Assembly: GCA_963821325.1 (NCBI GenBank)
Contig: CAWGDC010000002.1
Location: 62,001 to 126,000 of the forward strand
Source: PALSA-555 sp963821325
Lineage (GTDB): Bacteria > Actinomycetota > Acidimicrobiia > IMCC26256 > PALSA-555
DNA: 64,000 nucleotides
Direction: 5' to 3'
Positions 55,893 to 63,939 of the stretch are shown here, in pieces; the first letter of the stretch is position 1, and each line of letters starts with the position of its first letter. A program made the position numbers and the translations under genes. Under the pieces are notes generated by a model. That model searched no databases. It worked only from the letters and a program-made list of their open reading frames with translations, and was not told where the DNA came from.

Positions 55893-56269
55893 GCTGACCA
55901 GTATCGACGTACGACGAGCGGCGGGTCAACGCGCCGCGCGGCTCCACGCCCGGCATGCCCTGGGCGCACCGCGGAATTCGCGAGCTTGGAGATCTCGAGT
56001 GAGGCCAGCCAACGCGGAACGCGCTTCCCGGACCATTGCTCGTCACCGGCCGGTCATCCGGTGGGGCGCCACCGTCCCGGCTCGCCGGAGGCGTTCTTCG
56101 CAGGAGCGCTGATCCAGCCACCCGACACCAGCCGACACCGTTCCACCCCGGGCCGATTGAGTAGGTCCTACTCAGGTGCCCCGGCGTGGCTGGGGCTGAT
56201 CCTGGAAGGGCAGAAGCCGTCCTCGGGGGCAGAGGTCGTCGTTCGGACCAAGATCAGGAGGGCAGATCG
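55893..56269. other. 377-base divergent region with a weak hairpin and palindrome D
   Basis: It separates the secreted glycosidase gene and the SHOCT gene. A weak hairpin-family member (ATTCGCGAGCT, loop tgg, AGATCTCGAGT) spans 55976-56000. Palindrome D is at 56158. No gene is seen. Confidence 0.5.
56158..56174. promoter_or_regulatory. 17-bp palindrome, copy D (TGAGTA-N5-TACTCA)
   Basis: Perfect arms flank ggtcc, 95 bases before the ATG of the small SHOCT gene at 56270. Copies A and D share TACTCAGG(C/T)G after the palindrome, which may belong to a longer site. Confidence 0.6.
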
Positions 56270-56542
56270 ATGGGCTGGTTGCTCAAGAAGGTCGCCAACC
56301 GACTGGAAGAGAAGGTTCCCGGCGCCGCGGACGCGCTCGAGACCATCAAATCGGACGCGACCACGGGTGAATCTCACGCTTTCGTGGTCACACCAGATGG
56401 CCACCTCACCCCGGTCGAGTCGCAGCAGGCCGTCCAGGATGATCTGGCCGATCAGCTCGCCAGGCTCGGCGAGCTTCATGACCGCGGTGCCCTCAGCGAC
56501 GTCGAGTACGAAGCGCAGAAGCGCCAGATCACGGGGGCCTGA
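56270..56542 (+). CDS. Small SHOCT-domain protein
   Basis: The 90-residue protein starts at ATG 56270 after GGAGGG. The N-terminus is helical (MGWLLKKVANRLEEKVPGAA), the middle short (ATTGESHAFVVTPDGHLTPV), and residues 60-90 are SHOCT (LADQLARLGELHDRGALSDV then EYEAQKRQITGA). No signal or membrane segment. It lies 55 bases before the next SHOCT gene and 95 bases after palindrome D, so the two SHOCT genes probably share a transcript. Confidence 0.8.
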   Translation: MGWLLKKVANRLEEKVPGAADALETIKSDATTGESHAFVVTPDGHLTPVESQQAVQDDLADQLARLGELHDRGALSDVEYEAQKRQITGA

Positions 56543-56597
56543 GGGCTCCGTGACCGTGACCTGTGTCGCTGGAACCTAGCTTGCGGAGCCGCTCGCG

Positions 56598-57339
56598 ATG
56601 GCGTTGTTCCAATCACTTGAGAAGAAGCTCTTGCTCAACGGCCGCCAGGCGCAGGCCGACATCCTGGCGTCGGAGCCCACGCACCGCGTGGTCGAACGGG
56701 GTGCGATCGAGCAGCTCGTCCAGCGGGGTTGGCAGCTCTCGCTCCGAGTGCACCCCGCGGGGGCCGATGACTTCGAGGTCGAGTTCAAGCAGCTTCTCGG
56801 AAGTTGGCGCATGCCGTGGCGGCGCGAGACGGCTGACGTGCTCTACGACCCCGACGATCACTCGAACACGATCCTTGACCCCAGGGTGGAGGGCCCCGTT
56901 CCCCGACCAGAGTGGCTATGGAACCCGAGTACGGGCACCTCACTCCCGAAGGCTCGACCGCGCGGCGCAGGAAGCGCAGAGCGCGCCGTCCGAGCATCGA
57001 GCCGACATGCAACTACTGGCGGGCTACTACCTAGACGGCGCGCTGTACGACTTCGAGTTCCAAGAGCTCAGGAGACGGATCCTCGGGCTGCCGCTGGTCG
57101 ATCCCCGCCCGGCGATTGCACAAGCGATGGGCGTGGAGGGGGAACAAGCCTACGTTCGCTCGTCGGTCGACGGGCATGAAGTGCCGCTCACGAGCTCCGA
57201 GCCCACACCGAGCCGGCCTGATCTGAGCGACCGCATCACACAGCTCGAGGACTTGGCCAATCGCCACGATCGGGGCGAACTCACCGACGCCGAGTTCGCG
57301 GCCGCCAAGGAGAAGCTGCTGAACGGCAACGCCTCTTGA
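56598..57339 (+). CDS. SHOCT-domain protein with N-terminal beta domain (frame broken once)
   Basis: ATG 56598 opens MALFQSLEKKLLLNGRQAQA and a beta-rich domain (VQRGWQLSLRVHPAGADDFE, TADVLYDPDDHSNTIL) like those at 4734 and 23377. Near 56945 the frame changes, continuing RLDRAAQEAQSAPSEHRADM, GYYLDGALYDFEFQELRRRI and a C-terminal SHOCT (ITQLEDLANRHDRGELTDAE then FAAAKEKLLN). Two SHOCT-like segments (DGALYDFEFQELRRR and the tail) are visible. Length is about 247 residues. The function is unknown. Confidence 0.72.
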
Positions 57340-57361
57340 CGATGCCTGACCCCGTCGGCTG

Positions 57362-57372
57362 GATCGCGAGTC
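57362..57372. repeat. Single right arm of the GACTCGCG hairpin family
   Basis: GATCGCGAGTC matches the conserved right arm. The left side (GACCCCGTC) pairs poorly. It lies between the SHOCT and P450 genes. Confidence 0.35.
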
Positions 57373-57422
57373 GGAGCACCGAGCGCTGACTCCATCAGCT
57401 GCGGCGCGAGCTGGATCGCTCG

Positions 57423-58625
57423 TCAGCGACGACTCGCGACCGGTAGGTGCTTGAGACTGTTGAAGTGGGTGCTGCGGAGGTGCGCGGCAGGACCGGCGCG
57501 TTCCAACCGCTCGAGGTGAGGTGCGAGCGCCTCGAAGAAGGCGTGGGCCTCCTGCCGGGCCAGGCTGGCACCGAGGCAGAAGTGTGGCCCACCCGAGCCG
57601 AACGACAGGTGATCGTTCGGCGATCGCTCGATGTCGAAGCTCTCGGCGTTGATGAACACGTCGTGGTCGCGGTTAGCGGCGATCATCCACAAGTCCACGA
57701 TCTGACCAGGCTCGAAGACGGCGCCCGACTCGTGCACGACGGTCGTGGTCACGCGGCGCTGGTGGTGCATCACGGGGGTCACCATCCGCAGCATCTCCTC
57801 GATCGCCGTATCGATCAGCGAGGGATCGGCCGCCAAGGCCGATCCCTGGTCGGGATGATCGAGCAGCAGCATGAGTCCGTTGCTCAAGAGATTGCGGGTG
57901 GTCTCGGTGCTTCCGGTGACGAGCAGCTGCCACCATCCGATGAGGTCCTCGTCGCTGAGCGTCGCGCCGTCGAGGTCGGCGACGATGAGTTCACTCAGCG
58001 GGTCATCGCGAGGATCGGCTCGCAGCCGACGGATGTGCTCCCGCCCGTACTCGATGAACTGCTGCATCGCGCGTCGCCCGTGTTCCTGAGAAGGGCACAG
58101 CTCCGGGTCCAACGCGCCGATGGTCGTGCTCGTCCAGCGCAAGATGTCGGCTCGATCCGCGTACGGTATCCCCAGCATCTCGCCGGTGACGTGGAGCGGT
58201 AGTTGGGCCGCCAGTCCGTCGGCCGCATCACCGCCTCCATGAGCGACGAACCGTTCAACGAGGTCCGCGGCGATCGTGCGAGCGGTCTCTGCGAGCCTGC
58301 TCGTGGCTCGTGGGGTGAAGCGTTGGCTCACCAAGCGACGCAACCGGGTGTGCGCCGGGGGATCAGACTCGAGCAGGGTGACGGGACCGGACCGGCGGTG
58401 CTGGCCTTCACCACCGGCAACGGCCAGCTGCGACGAAGAGAAGTGCTCCCAGTCCCGGTTCAACTGGCGGACGTACTGATGGCTCGTGACGACGTAACGG
58501 CCAGCACCCAGGCTGTTGCCGTGCCAGTGCATCGGGTCGTCGTCGCGGAGTCGGGCGAGGAGCCCGTGCGGCACACCCTCGATGAAGACGTCTGGGTCGT
58601 AGAGGGGACTCGCGCTGATCGACAC
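57423..58625 (-). CDS. Cytochrome P450
   Basis: The 400-residue protein has the P450 landmarks: the I-helix segment LLVTGSTETTRNLLSNGL, the ExxR motif EEMLRM near residue 283, and the heme-thiolate loop FGSGGPHFCLGASLARQEAH with the Cys ligand near residue 355. The N-terminus is soluble, as in bacterial class I P450s that get electrons from ferredoxin. LLESDPPAHTRLRRLVSQRF near residue 84 is the usual bacterial C-helix region. The substrate is unknown; no ferredoxin gene is near. Confidence 0.94.
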   Translation of the reverse strand: MSISASPLYDPDVFIEGVPHGLLARLRDDDPMHWHGNSLGAGRYVVTSHQYVRQLNRDWEHFSSSQLAVAGGEGQHRRSGPVTLLESDPPAHTRLRRLVSQRFTPRATSRLAETARTIAADLVERFVAHGGGDAADGLAAQLPLHVTGEMLGIPYADRADILRWTSTTIGALDPELCPSQEHGRRAMQQFIEYGREHIRRLRADPRDDPLSELIVADLDGATLSDEDLIGWWQLLVTGSTETTRNLLSNGLMLLLDHPDQGSALAADPSLIDTAIEEMLRMVTPVMHHQRRVTTTVVHESGAVFEPGQIVDLWMIAANRDHDVFINAESFDIERSPNDHLSFGSGGPHFCLGASLARQEAHAFFEALAPHLERLERAGPAAHLRSTHFNSLKHLPVASRR

Positions 58626-58938
58626 CGCGAGAGTCTACGAATCCGCGGTGCGCCCAGCCGCAGGGCCGTGCACTGCGACCTCAGGCTTCGACTCGCCACC
58701 GCCGAGGTTGCGAGCCAGCACGGCGCGACTTCGCCGTGTCGGAGCCCACGAGGCGAACGCACGACACACGATCGCGGTGCCCACACGATCGAGGTACCCG
58801 ACCGGTCTCCCAAATGGGACTTTCGTCTCTACTCTCGCGTCCCCTGGAGGCGCAGCGTAAAGCCATACCGAAAGCCCCAAGTATCCCTTTCCGAACGGGA
58901 GCAGCGGTGGTGGCTGTTCGGTACGCCAAGGAGGGACG
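58626..58938. other. 313-base divergent region between P450 and zinc-ribbon genes
   Basis: No gene is supported. An inverted repeat, CCGAAC at 58891-58896 and GTTCGG at 58916-58921 with a 19-base spacer, ends five bases before the AAGGAGG of the zinc-ribbon gene. It could be an operator or an mRNA stem near the ribosome site. Confidence 0.4.
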
Positions 58939-59283
58939 ATGGAAACCTTGGTCCGCGAGAAGCCCGTCACGACGGCCCGGCCACTTCGGCACGGACCGTT
59001 CCTGCGAGCCAGTTATCCGCTCGGTCACCCAGGCGAGGAATGCCCCGCCTGCCACTCGGGCGCCACGTGCTGGATCGCCAACGAGAGCTCTGGGTACAAC
59101 TACTTATGCGAAGCATGTGGGCGCTGCTGGTCGTTGGGCTCCGCCGGCGCGACTCGCGTGAACCCTTTGTCGTGCCGGGACTGCGACCACCGTGAGGCCT
59201 GCTTGGAGTTGCTCCGCACGGAGTTGGCAGGCTCTTGGTGGCTGTCTGGCCAATACAACGGGCCTGCCAGGCGGACGGCGTAG
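58939..59283 (+). CDS. Zinc-ribbon protein, paralogue 2
   Basis: The 114-residue protein starts at ATG 58939 after AAGGAGGG. It contains GHPGEECPACHSGATCWIAN, LCEACGRCWSLG, SCRDCDHREACLELLRTEL and a WWL ending, like the protein at 43677. Shared elements include the pattern GHPG(F/E)ECP, NYLCEACGRCW and HR(D/E)AC. At least nine cysteines are present. It may be controlled by the inverted repeat upstream. The function is unknown. Confidence 0.78.
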   Translation: METLVREKPVTTARPLRHGPFLRASYPLGHPGEECPACHSGATCWIANESSGYNYLCEACGRCWSLGSAGATRVNPLSCRDCDHREACLELLRTELAGSWWLSGQYNGPARRTA

Positions 59284-59385
59284 GGCCGGTCGACGGGGCC
59301 TCACCAGGGGGCCAGCGGCCATCGGAGAACCCAACGCTGGAACGGTGTGGCGGCAGGGGGCGCCCAGCCGTGTGGGGCCGGATTC

Positions 59386-60663
59386 TCAGGTCGGTGTCTC
59401 ACGATTGAGGAGGTTCCGGCCGGCGATGACCCCGAAGCCGACTGCGACGAGCGGGGCGGTGGCGGCGATGATGACGATGGAGCGGGGCCCAAGCGCGTCC
59501 GCCACCGCACCGAGAATCGGACCGCCGATGGGGGTCGTCCCGATGAGCAGCACGGTCTGTAAGGCCAGGACGCGGCCGTGCATCGTGGGATCGGCTCGTA
59601 CCTGCACCATCGCCGTGGTGGAGGTCATGTACATGATGCTGGTGACCCCCACCAGGAAGACGACGGGAAACGACGCGGCGACGCTCGGGACCGTGGCGAG
59701 GGCCCCGAGCGCCAAGGCCAAGGCGCCGGCGCCGACCACGACGTTGCGGAACTGCACGTAGTTGCGACGCGCGACGGCGACGGCCGAGACGAGGGCACCG
59801 AACCCGAATACCGAGTACACCAGGGTGTACGCACCGTCCCCGCCGCCGAGCCCCTTCTCGACGAACAACGGGAAGATGACGTTGAAGTTATAGCTGATGG
59901 TGCCGATGACGGCGAGCATGGTGAAGGTGATCCACAGCTCGGGAACGCTGGCGACGTACCGGATTCCCTCCCGGACCTGACCCTTCCCCCGCGGGGTGAC
60001 CGGCACCCGGCGCAGCTCGGCGGGGCGCATCATGAAGAGCGCGACCAGTACGAAGAGGTACGACGCGGCGTCGATGGTGAAGCACCAGCCGAAGCCCGCC
60101 ACCACGATCAGCAGGCCGGCGAGGGCCGGCCCGACGATGCGGGATGCGTTGACCAGGGCGCTGTACAGGGTGACCGCGTTCGGCACGTCTTCGACGCCGA
60201 CCATCTCGGTCACGAATGAGCGGCGGAGCGGGTTGTCGAAGGCCAGCATGCAGCCACCCGCCGCGGCGGTGATGTAGAAGGCGAAGGTCGGCGAGTGGGG
60301 AATGAAGGCGAGCGCGGCGAGGGCGCAGGACTCGAGCATCTCGAGCGTCTGGGTCACGATCAGGAGTCGGCGCTTGTTCGACCGATCGGCGATCAACCCA
60401 GCCCAAGCCGAGAGGACCAGGATCGGGCCGAACTGACAGGCGGTGATCGCGCCCACCGCCAGCCCGCTGTTCGTGCGGTGCAGAACCAGCAGGACCATCG
60501 CCACCGTGGTCAGCCAGTTGCCGCTGTTGGAGATCAACTGCCCAATGAAGAACAGCCGGAAGTTGCGATGTCGCAGCGACTGGAAGGTCCGCGGCCGCCG
60601 AGGCGTCTGGGCCGGTGCCTCGGTCAGGAGACTGGCGTCTGCGACGTCCGGATTCTCGTCCAT
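59386..60663 (-). CDS. MFS exporter, EntS/MFS_3 type
   Basis: The 425-residue protein starts at ATG 60663 (MDENPDVADA); an upstream ATG is possible. About twelve hydrophobic segments are visible. SLRHRNFRLFFIGQLISNSG near residue 28 and AGLIADRSNKRRLLIVTQTL near 92 are typical of the MFS_3 (enterobactin-exporter-like) group. The substrate is unknown. Confidence 0.88.
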   Translation of the reverse strand: MDENPDVADASLLTEAPAQTPRRPRTFQSLRHRNFRLFFIGQLISNSGNWLTTVAMVLLVLHRTNSGLAVGAITACQFGPILVLSAWAGLIADRSNKRRLLIVTQTLEMLESCALAALAFIPHSPTFAFYITAAAGGCMLAFDNPLRRSFVTEMVGVEDVPNAVTLYSALVNASRIVGPALAGLLIVVAGFGWCFTIDAASYLFVLVALFMMRPAELRRVPVTPRGKGQVREGIRYVASVPELWITFTMLAVIGTISYNFNVIFPLFVEKGLGGGDGAYTLVYSVFGFGALVSAVAVARRNYVQFRNVVVGAGALALALGALATVPSVAASFPVVFLVGVTSIMYMTSTTAMVQVRADPTMHGRVLALQTVLLIGTTPIGGPILGAVADALGPRSIVIIAATAPLVAVGFGVIAGRNLLNRETPT

Positions 60664-60774
60664 CTTCGTGAGGCAGATGCTTGCAGGGCCGAGCTGGGTC
60701 CGCGGCGCCATGAGACTGCTCGAGGCAGCCGCCAAGGCCGTGACTGCTCGGCTCCTACTCTCGAGCTCGCCGGC

Positions 60775-60792
60775 GACTCGCGATCGCGAGTC
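60775..60792. repeat. GACTCGCG palindrome, loopless perfect copy
   Basis: GACTCGCGATCGCGAGTC is an 18-base perfect palindrome with no loop. It lies in the gap upstream of both the MFS gene and the AhpD-like gene. It is the shortest member of the family and shows that the outer arms, not the loop, are conserved. Confidence 0.6.
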
Positions 60793-60850
60793 ACGGCCGA
60801 CCGTTCGTTCCCGCGGGCGGCGGTGGCGGCGCCCCGGTACTGTCGGCCTG

Positions 60851-61462
60851 ATGGTCCCTCGACTGCGGCAGGTGAGCCGGGGGGACGCGGCTGAGTCGGT
60901 GCTGCCTCTCTATGACCTCATGTTTGGAGAGCGTGACCCGGTCGAGCACCCAGGCACGGCGGCCGGCACGCCTGGCAACTGGTGGACCGTGTTCGCGCTC
61001 GTTCCTGACGTGCTTGACCATGCGGTGCGCGGCTTTGCGTTGTACCGAAACCCGACCCGCCGATTGGACCCAAGGTTGCGCGAATTGGGTATGACGCGCG
61101 CAGGTTGGGCGAGGGGAAGCCAGTTCGTGTTCTCGCAGCACTGCAAGTCCTGCCGCGACGTCGGCCTCACCGAGGAGCAGATCCAGGCCATACCGTCGTG
61201 GTCGGTCGCCCGCTGCTTCAGCCCGTTGGAGCGCGCCGTGCTTGCCTATACAGACGACCTCGTTCTTGGCGGGGGGCGGGTGGCCGATGCGACGTTCGCG
61301 GCCCTACAGACCGAACTCTCCGACGAGGAGATCCTGGAGCTCACCTACACAACTTCCCTGTACGAGATGCACGCAACGATCAGCCGCGCCCTGCGCCTCG
61401 AGTTCGATGACCGCGACGACCCAGTGGTCGAGCTTGGCGAGCGGGGTGGTCTGGTCATCTGA
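60851..61462 (+). CDS. Carboxymuconolactone decarboxylase / AhpD-like protein
   Basis: The 203-residue protein starts at ATG 60851. The AhpD-type redox pair is in FSQHCKSCRDVGLTEEQI near residue 98, followed by SPLERAVLAYTDDLVLGGGR and a helical tail. The family is a thiol-based peroxidase partner or a decarboxylase. The CxxC supports peroxidase-type redox. The frame upstream of 60851 is a shadow. Confidence 0.88.
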   Translation: MVPRLRQVSRGDAAESVLPLYDLMFGERDPVEHPGTAAGTPGNWWTVFALVPDVLDHAVRGFALYRNPTRRLDPRLRELGMTRAGWARGSQFVFSQHCKSCRDVGLTEEQIQAIPSWSVARCFSPLERAVLAYTDDLVLGGGRVADATFAALQTELSDEEILELTYTTSLYEMHATISRALRLEFDDRDDPVVELGERGGLVI

Positions 61463-61776
61463 GGGGGAGGGAGGTGGCCGTGGGTCGGCGAGGCTTGGTC
61501 GGGATCGCTGCGGTGCGTCTCGATCACGTTCACGCCAGTGCAGTCCCCGATTGCCGTTGTGCCTCGCTTCACGGGCCAGGCAGCAGCAGCAGCTGCTGCA
61601 CAGTCGTCGCGCTGACGCGCGGTCTGGGAAACCGCGAGTCGCTGCCCCTCGCAAGGAGTCCGGTGTCTCTGCTCCCGGGTGTAACGCGTCGCCGGGTTCC
61701 CGACCGTGGACGCGAGGCGTAACGTGCGCCCCGGTCGAGCTCCGCGCTGTCGGTATGGAAGGCGAGGTATCCCGGG
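61463..61776. other. 314-base gap with a hairpin repeat and a GC-rich palindrome
   Basis: The gap separates the AhpD-like and BNR genes on the same strand. It holds a hairpin-family copy at 61613 and, just before it, the 14-base palindrome GCAGCAGCTGCTGC at 61585-61598. No gene is seen. Confidence 0.45.
61613..61639. repeat. GACTCGCG hairpin, imperfect copy
   Basis: GACGCGCGGTCT and AAACCGCGAGTC flank ggg; ten of twelve positions pair. Together with the copy at 63914 it defines a subtype with GGTCTGG and AAACCGCG. Confidence 0.5.
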
Positions 61777-62892
61777 ATGAGCCGAGTTCGAGTACTCGTC
61801 GGGACGCGCAAGGGAGCGTTCATTCTCACGTCCGATGGCCGCCGTGACCACTGGAACATCGATGGTCCGCAATTCGGAGGCTGGGAGCTCTACCACGTCA
61901 AGGGTTCGCCCGTGGATCCCGACCGGATATATGCGTCGCAGTCGACCGCCTGGTTCGGCCAACTGATCCAACGGTCGGACGACGGCGGGAAGACCTGGGC
62001 TCCCGTCGGCAACGAGTTCCGCTACAAGGGGACGACTGGAACTCATCAGTGGTACGACGGCACCCCCCACCCGTGGGAGTTCGCGCGGGTCTGGCACCTC
62101 GAGCCGTCCTTGACCACCCTCGACACCGTGTTCGCGGGCGTCGAGGACGCGGCGTTGTTCCGCTCGAACGACGGGGGGCTGAGCTGGGACGAACTCCCCG
62201 GGCTGCGTGGGCACGGCTCCGGTTCGGCGTGGCAGCCCGGCGCCGGTGGAATGTGCTGTCACACGATCCTCGAGGATCCAGGCGAACCCAACCGGCTGTT
62301 CGTCGCCGTCTCTGCCGCAGGCGTCTTCCGTAGCGATGATGGCGGCGCAGAATGGAGACCGGCGAACAATGGGCTCCACTCCGACGGGATCCCGGATCCT
62401 GACGCCGCGGTCGGCCACTGCGTGCACCGGATCGCACTGCACCAAGCGCGCCCGCACGTGCTGTTCATGCAGAAGCATTGGGACGTGATGCGCAGCGACA
62501 ATTCTGGAGAGAGCTGGTACGAGGTCAGTGGCGATCTACCCAGCGACTTCGGTTTCCCGATCGAGGTGCACGCCCATGAGCCCGACACGGTGTACGTCAT
62601 CCCGATCAAGAGCGACTCGGAGCACTATCCGCCGGATGGGAGGCTGCGCGTCTACCGTTCGACGACGGGTGGGAACGACTGGGAGCCGCTCACCCGCGGG
62701 CTCCCGCAGAGCCACTGCTATGTGAACGTCCTGCGCGACGCAACCTCGATCGATACGCTCGATCCATGCGGCATCTACTTCGGCACCACTGGGGGCCAGG
62801 TGTACTCATCCGCCGATGCCGGCGATACGTGGGAGCCGATCGCGCGTGACCTTCCGGCCGTGCTGTCGGTCGAGGTCCAGACGCTCTCGTGA
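61777..62892 (+). CDS. BNR/Asp-box repeat beta-propeller protein
   Basis: The 371-residue protein starts at ATG 61777. Six Asp-box-like units are visible: RSDDGGKTW, RSNDGGLSW, RSDDGGAEW, RSDNSGESW, RSTTGGNDW and SSADAGDTW. These mark a six-bladed propeller of the sialidase/sortilin (VPS10) type. There is no signal peptide, so it is cytoplasmic. Glycosidase residues are not identified. Its stop overlaps the MoaD-like start (GTGA), so both act together. Confidence 0.88.
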   Translation: MSRVRVLVGTRKGAFILTSDGRRDHWNIDGPQFGGWELYHVKGSPVDPDRIYASQSTAWFGQLIQRSDDGGKTWAPVGNEFRYKGTTGTHQWYDGTPHPWEFARVWHLEPSLTTLDTVFAGVEDAALFRSNDGGLSWDELPGLRGHGSGSAWQPGAGGMCCHTILEDPGEPNRLFVAVSAAGVFRSDDGGAEWRPANNGLHSDGIPDPDAAVGHCVHRIALHQARPHVLFMQKHWDVMRSDNSGESWYEVSGDLPSDFGFPIEVHAHEPDTVYVIPIKSDSEHYPPDGRLRVYRSTTGGNDWEPLTRGLPQSHCYVNVLRDATSIDTLDPCGIYFGTTGGQVYSSADAGDTWEPIARDLPAVLSVEVQTLS

Positions 62893-63188
62893 TCCGTGTT
62901 GCGCTCCCAGCGCATCTGCGGACCCTCGCTGGCGTTGCCGGCATGGTCGAGGTTGAGGTCGAGGGAGCGCCCACACAGAGCTCAGTGTTGGATGCGCTCG
63001 AGGCCCGCTACCCAGTGTTGCGGGGGGCGATCCGCGATCAGGTGACCCATGAGCGTCGGCGGTTCGTGCGTTACTTCGCCTGCGAAGAGGATCTCTCGCA
63101 CGACCCACCCGACTCGCTGCTTCCCGACCCCGTCGTCAGCGGGGTCGAGCCCTTCTTCGTGGTGGGTGCGATGGCGGGCGGGTCGTAG
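62889..63188 (+). CDS. MoaD/ThiS-like ubiquitin-fold protein
   Basis: The 99-residue protein starts at GTG 62889. The fold fits MoaD/ThiS (IRVALPAHLRTLAGVAGMVE, SVLDALEARYPVLRGAIRDQ). It ends VVGAMAGGS, that is a Gly-Gly followed by one Ser, whereas sulfur carriers end in free Gly-Gly. It may need trimming to be thiocarboxylated or may no longer act as a carrier. The pairing with a BNR propeller is seen in other bacteria (from memory), suggesting a shared complex. Confidence 0.82.
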   Translation: MIRVALPAHLRTLAGVAGMVEVEVEGAPTQSSVLDALEARYPVLRGAIRDQVTHERRRFVRYFACEEDLSHDPPDSLLPDPVVSGVEPFFVVGAMAGGS

Positions 63189-63411
63189 CCCGCAACAGGA
63201 GGATCGTCCGCCCGTCGCAGACTGCTCGTGACATTGCTCACGGCCTCGCAGCGATCGGGCGGCACGAACCTCCGCCGGCAGCAACGGCTCCTCTGCTGTA
63301 GCAGTCGTCGTCCGACCGGAACGGCCGCCTCACCGTGCAGCACACGGAGCGGCCACTGGCAATGCGCTCGGTGGCACACGGCGAACAGAGAACTGCCGAG
63401 TTGACTGTGCG

Positions 63412-63777
63412 TCAGGCGGCGTGCTCTCGCTCGCGATCAGCGTCGTGCTGGAGCGTCTTTCCAAGCTCCGAGAGGCTCACGCCGACCGCGTGCATGAGCG
63501 CGGACCCTGCTTCTTCGGTCTCTTGCCTGACCTTCGGATCGCGTAGCGACGCCCCGATCGTCTTGCCCGTGGTCTCGATCGCGGTTCGGATGGCTTTCAC
63601 CGCCCGCTCGATCGACTTCTGAGACTCCTCGGTTCCGTCGCTCGCGGTCTCGGTCACTCGCTCATAGTCCTGGTGGAACTGGCGGCCGATGTCGCCGAAC
63701 GCGTCACCAAACTGCGCCCACGCCTGCCGTGATCTGCTACCAACCTTTGTTCCAGTTGGGGTCTCTTCGTGGCTCAT
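63412..63777 (-). CDS. Helical/coiled-coil small protein
   Basis: The 121-residue protein (MSHEETPTGTKVGSRSRQAW) is highly charged and helical through DFGDIGRQFHQDY-like and SQKSIERAVKAIRTAIETTG segments to an Arg/Glu-rich tail (LQHDADREREHAA). There is no signal or membrane segment. A purine-rich GAGGAG lies before ATG 63777. It resembles small actinobacterial coiled-coil proteins of unknown function. Confidence 0.7.
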   Translation of the reverse strand: MSHEETPTGTKVGSRSRQAWAQFGDAFGDIGRQFHQDYERVTETASDGTEESQKSIERAVKAIRTAIETTGKTIGASLRDPKVRQETEEAGSALMHAVGVSLSELGKTLQHDADREREHAA

Positions 63778-63913
63778 GCCAGTGGCTCCTCTCAGGCCGT
63801 AATGGGCTCAGGCTAAGGGGGGAGTCGCCTCGCGACCAGAGGCGAAGGTCCCAAACGACCCGACCGATCGCACGACTGGCAGCACCGACGGAGAGATGTC
63901 AGCAGCCCCCGTC

Positions 63914-63939
63914 ACTCGCGGTCTGGAAAACCGCGAGTC
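63914..63939. repeat. GACTCGCG hairpin, near-perfect copy
   Basis: ACTCGCGGT, loop ctggaaa, ACCGCGAGT: nine perfect pairs; the flanking C and C break the tenth. It lies upstream of the reverse-strand gene at 63777 and is the last copy in the window. Confidence 0.55.
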
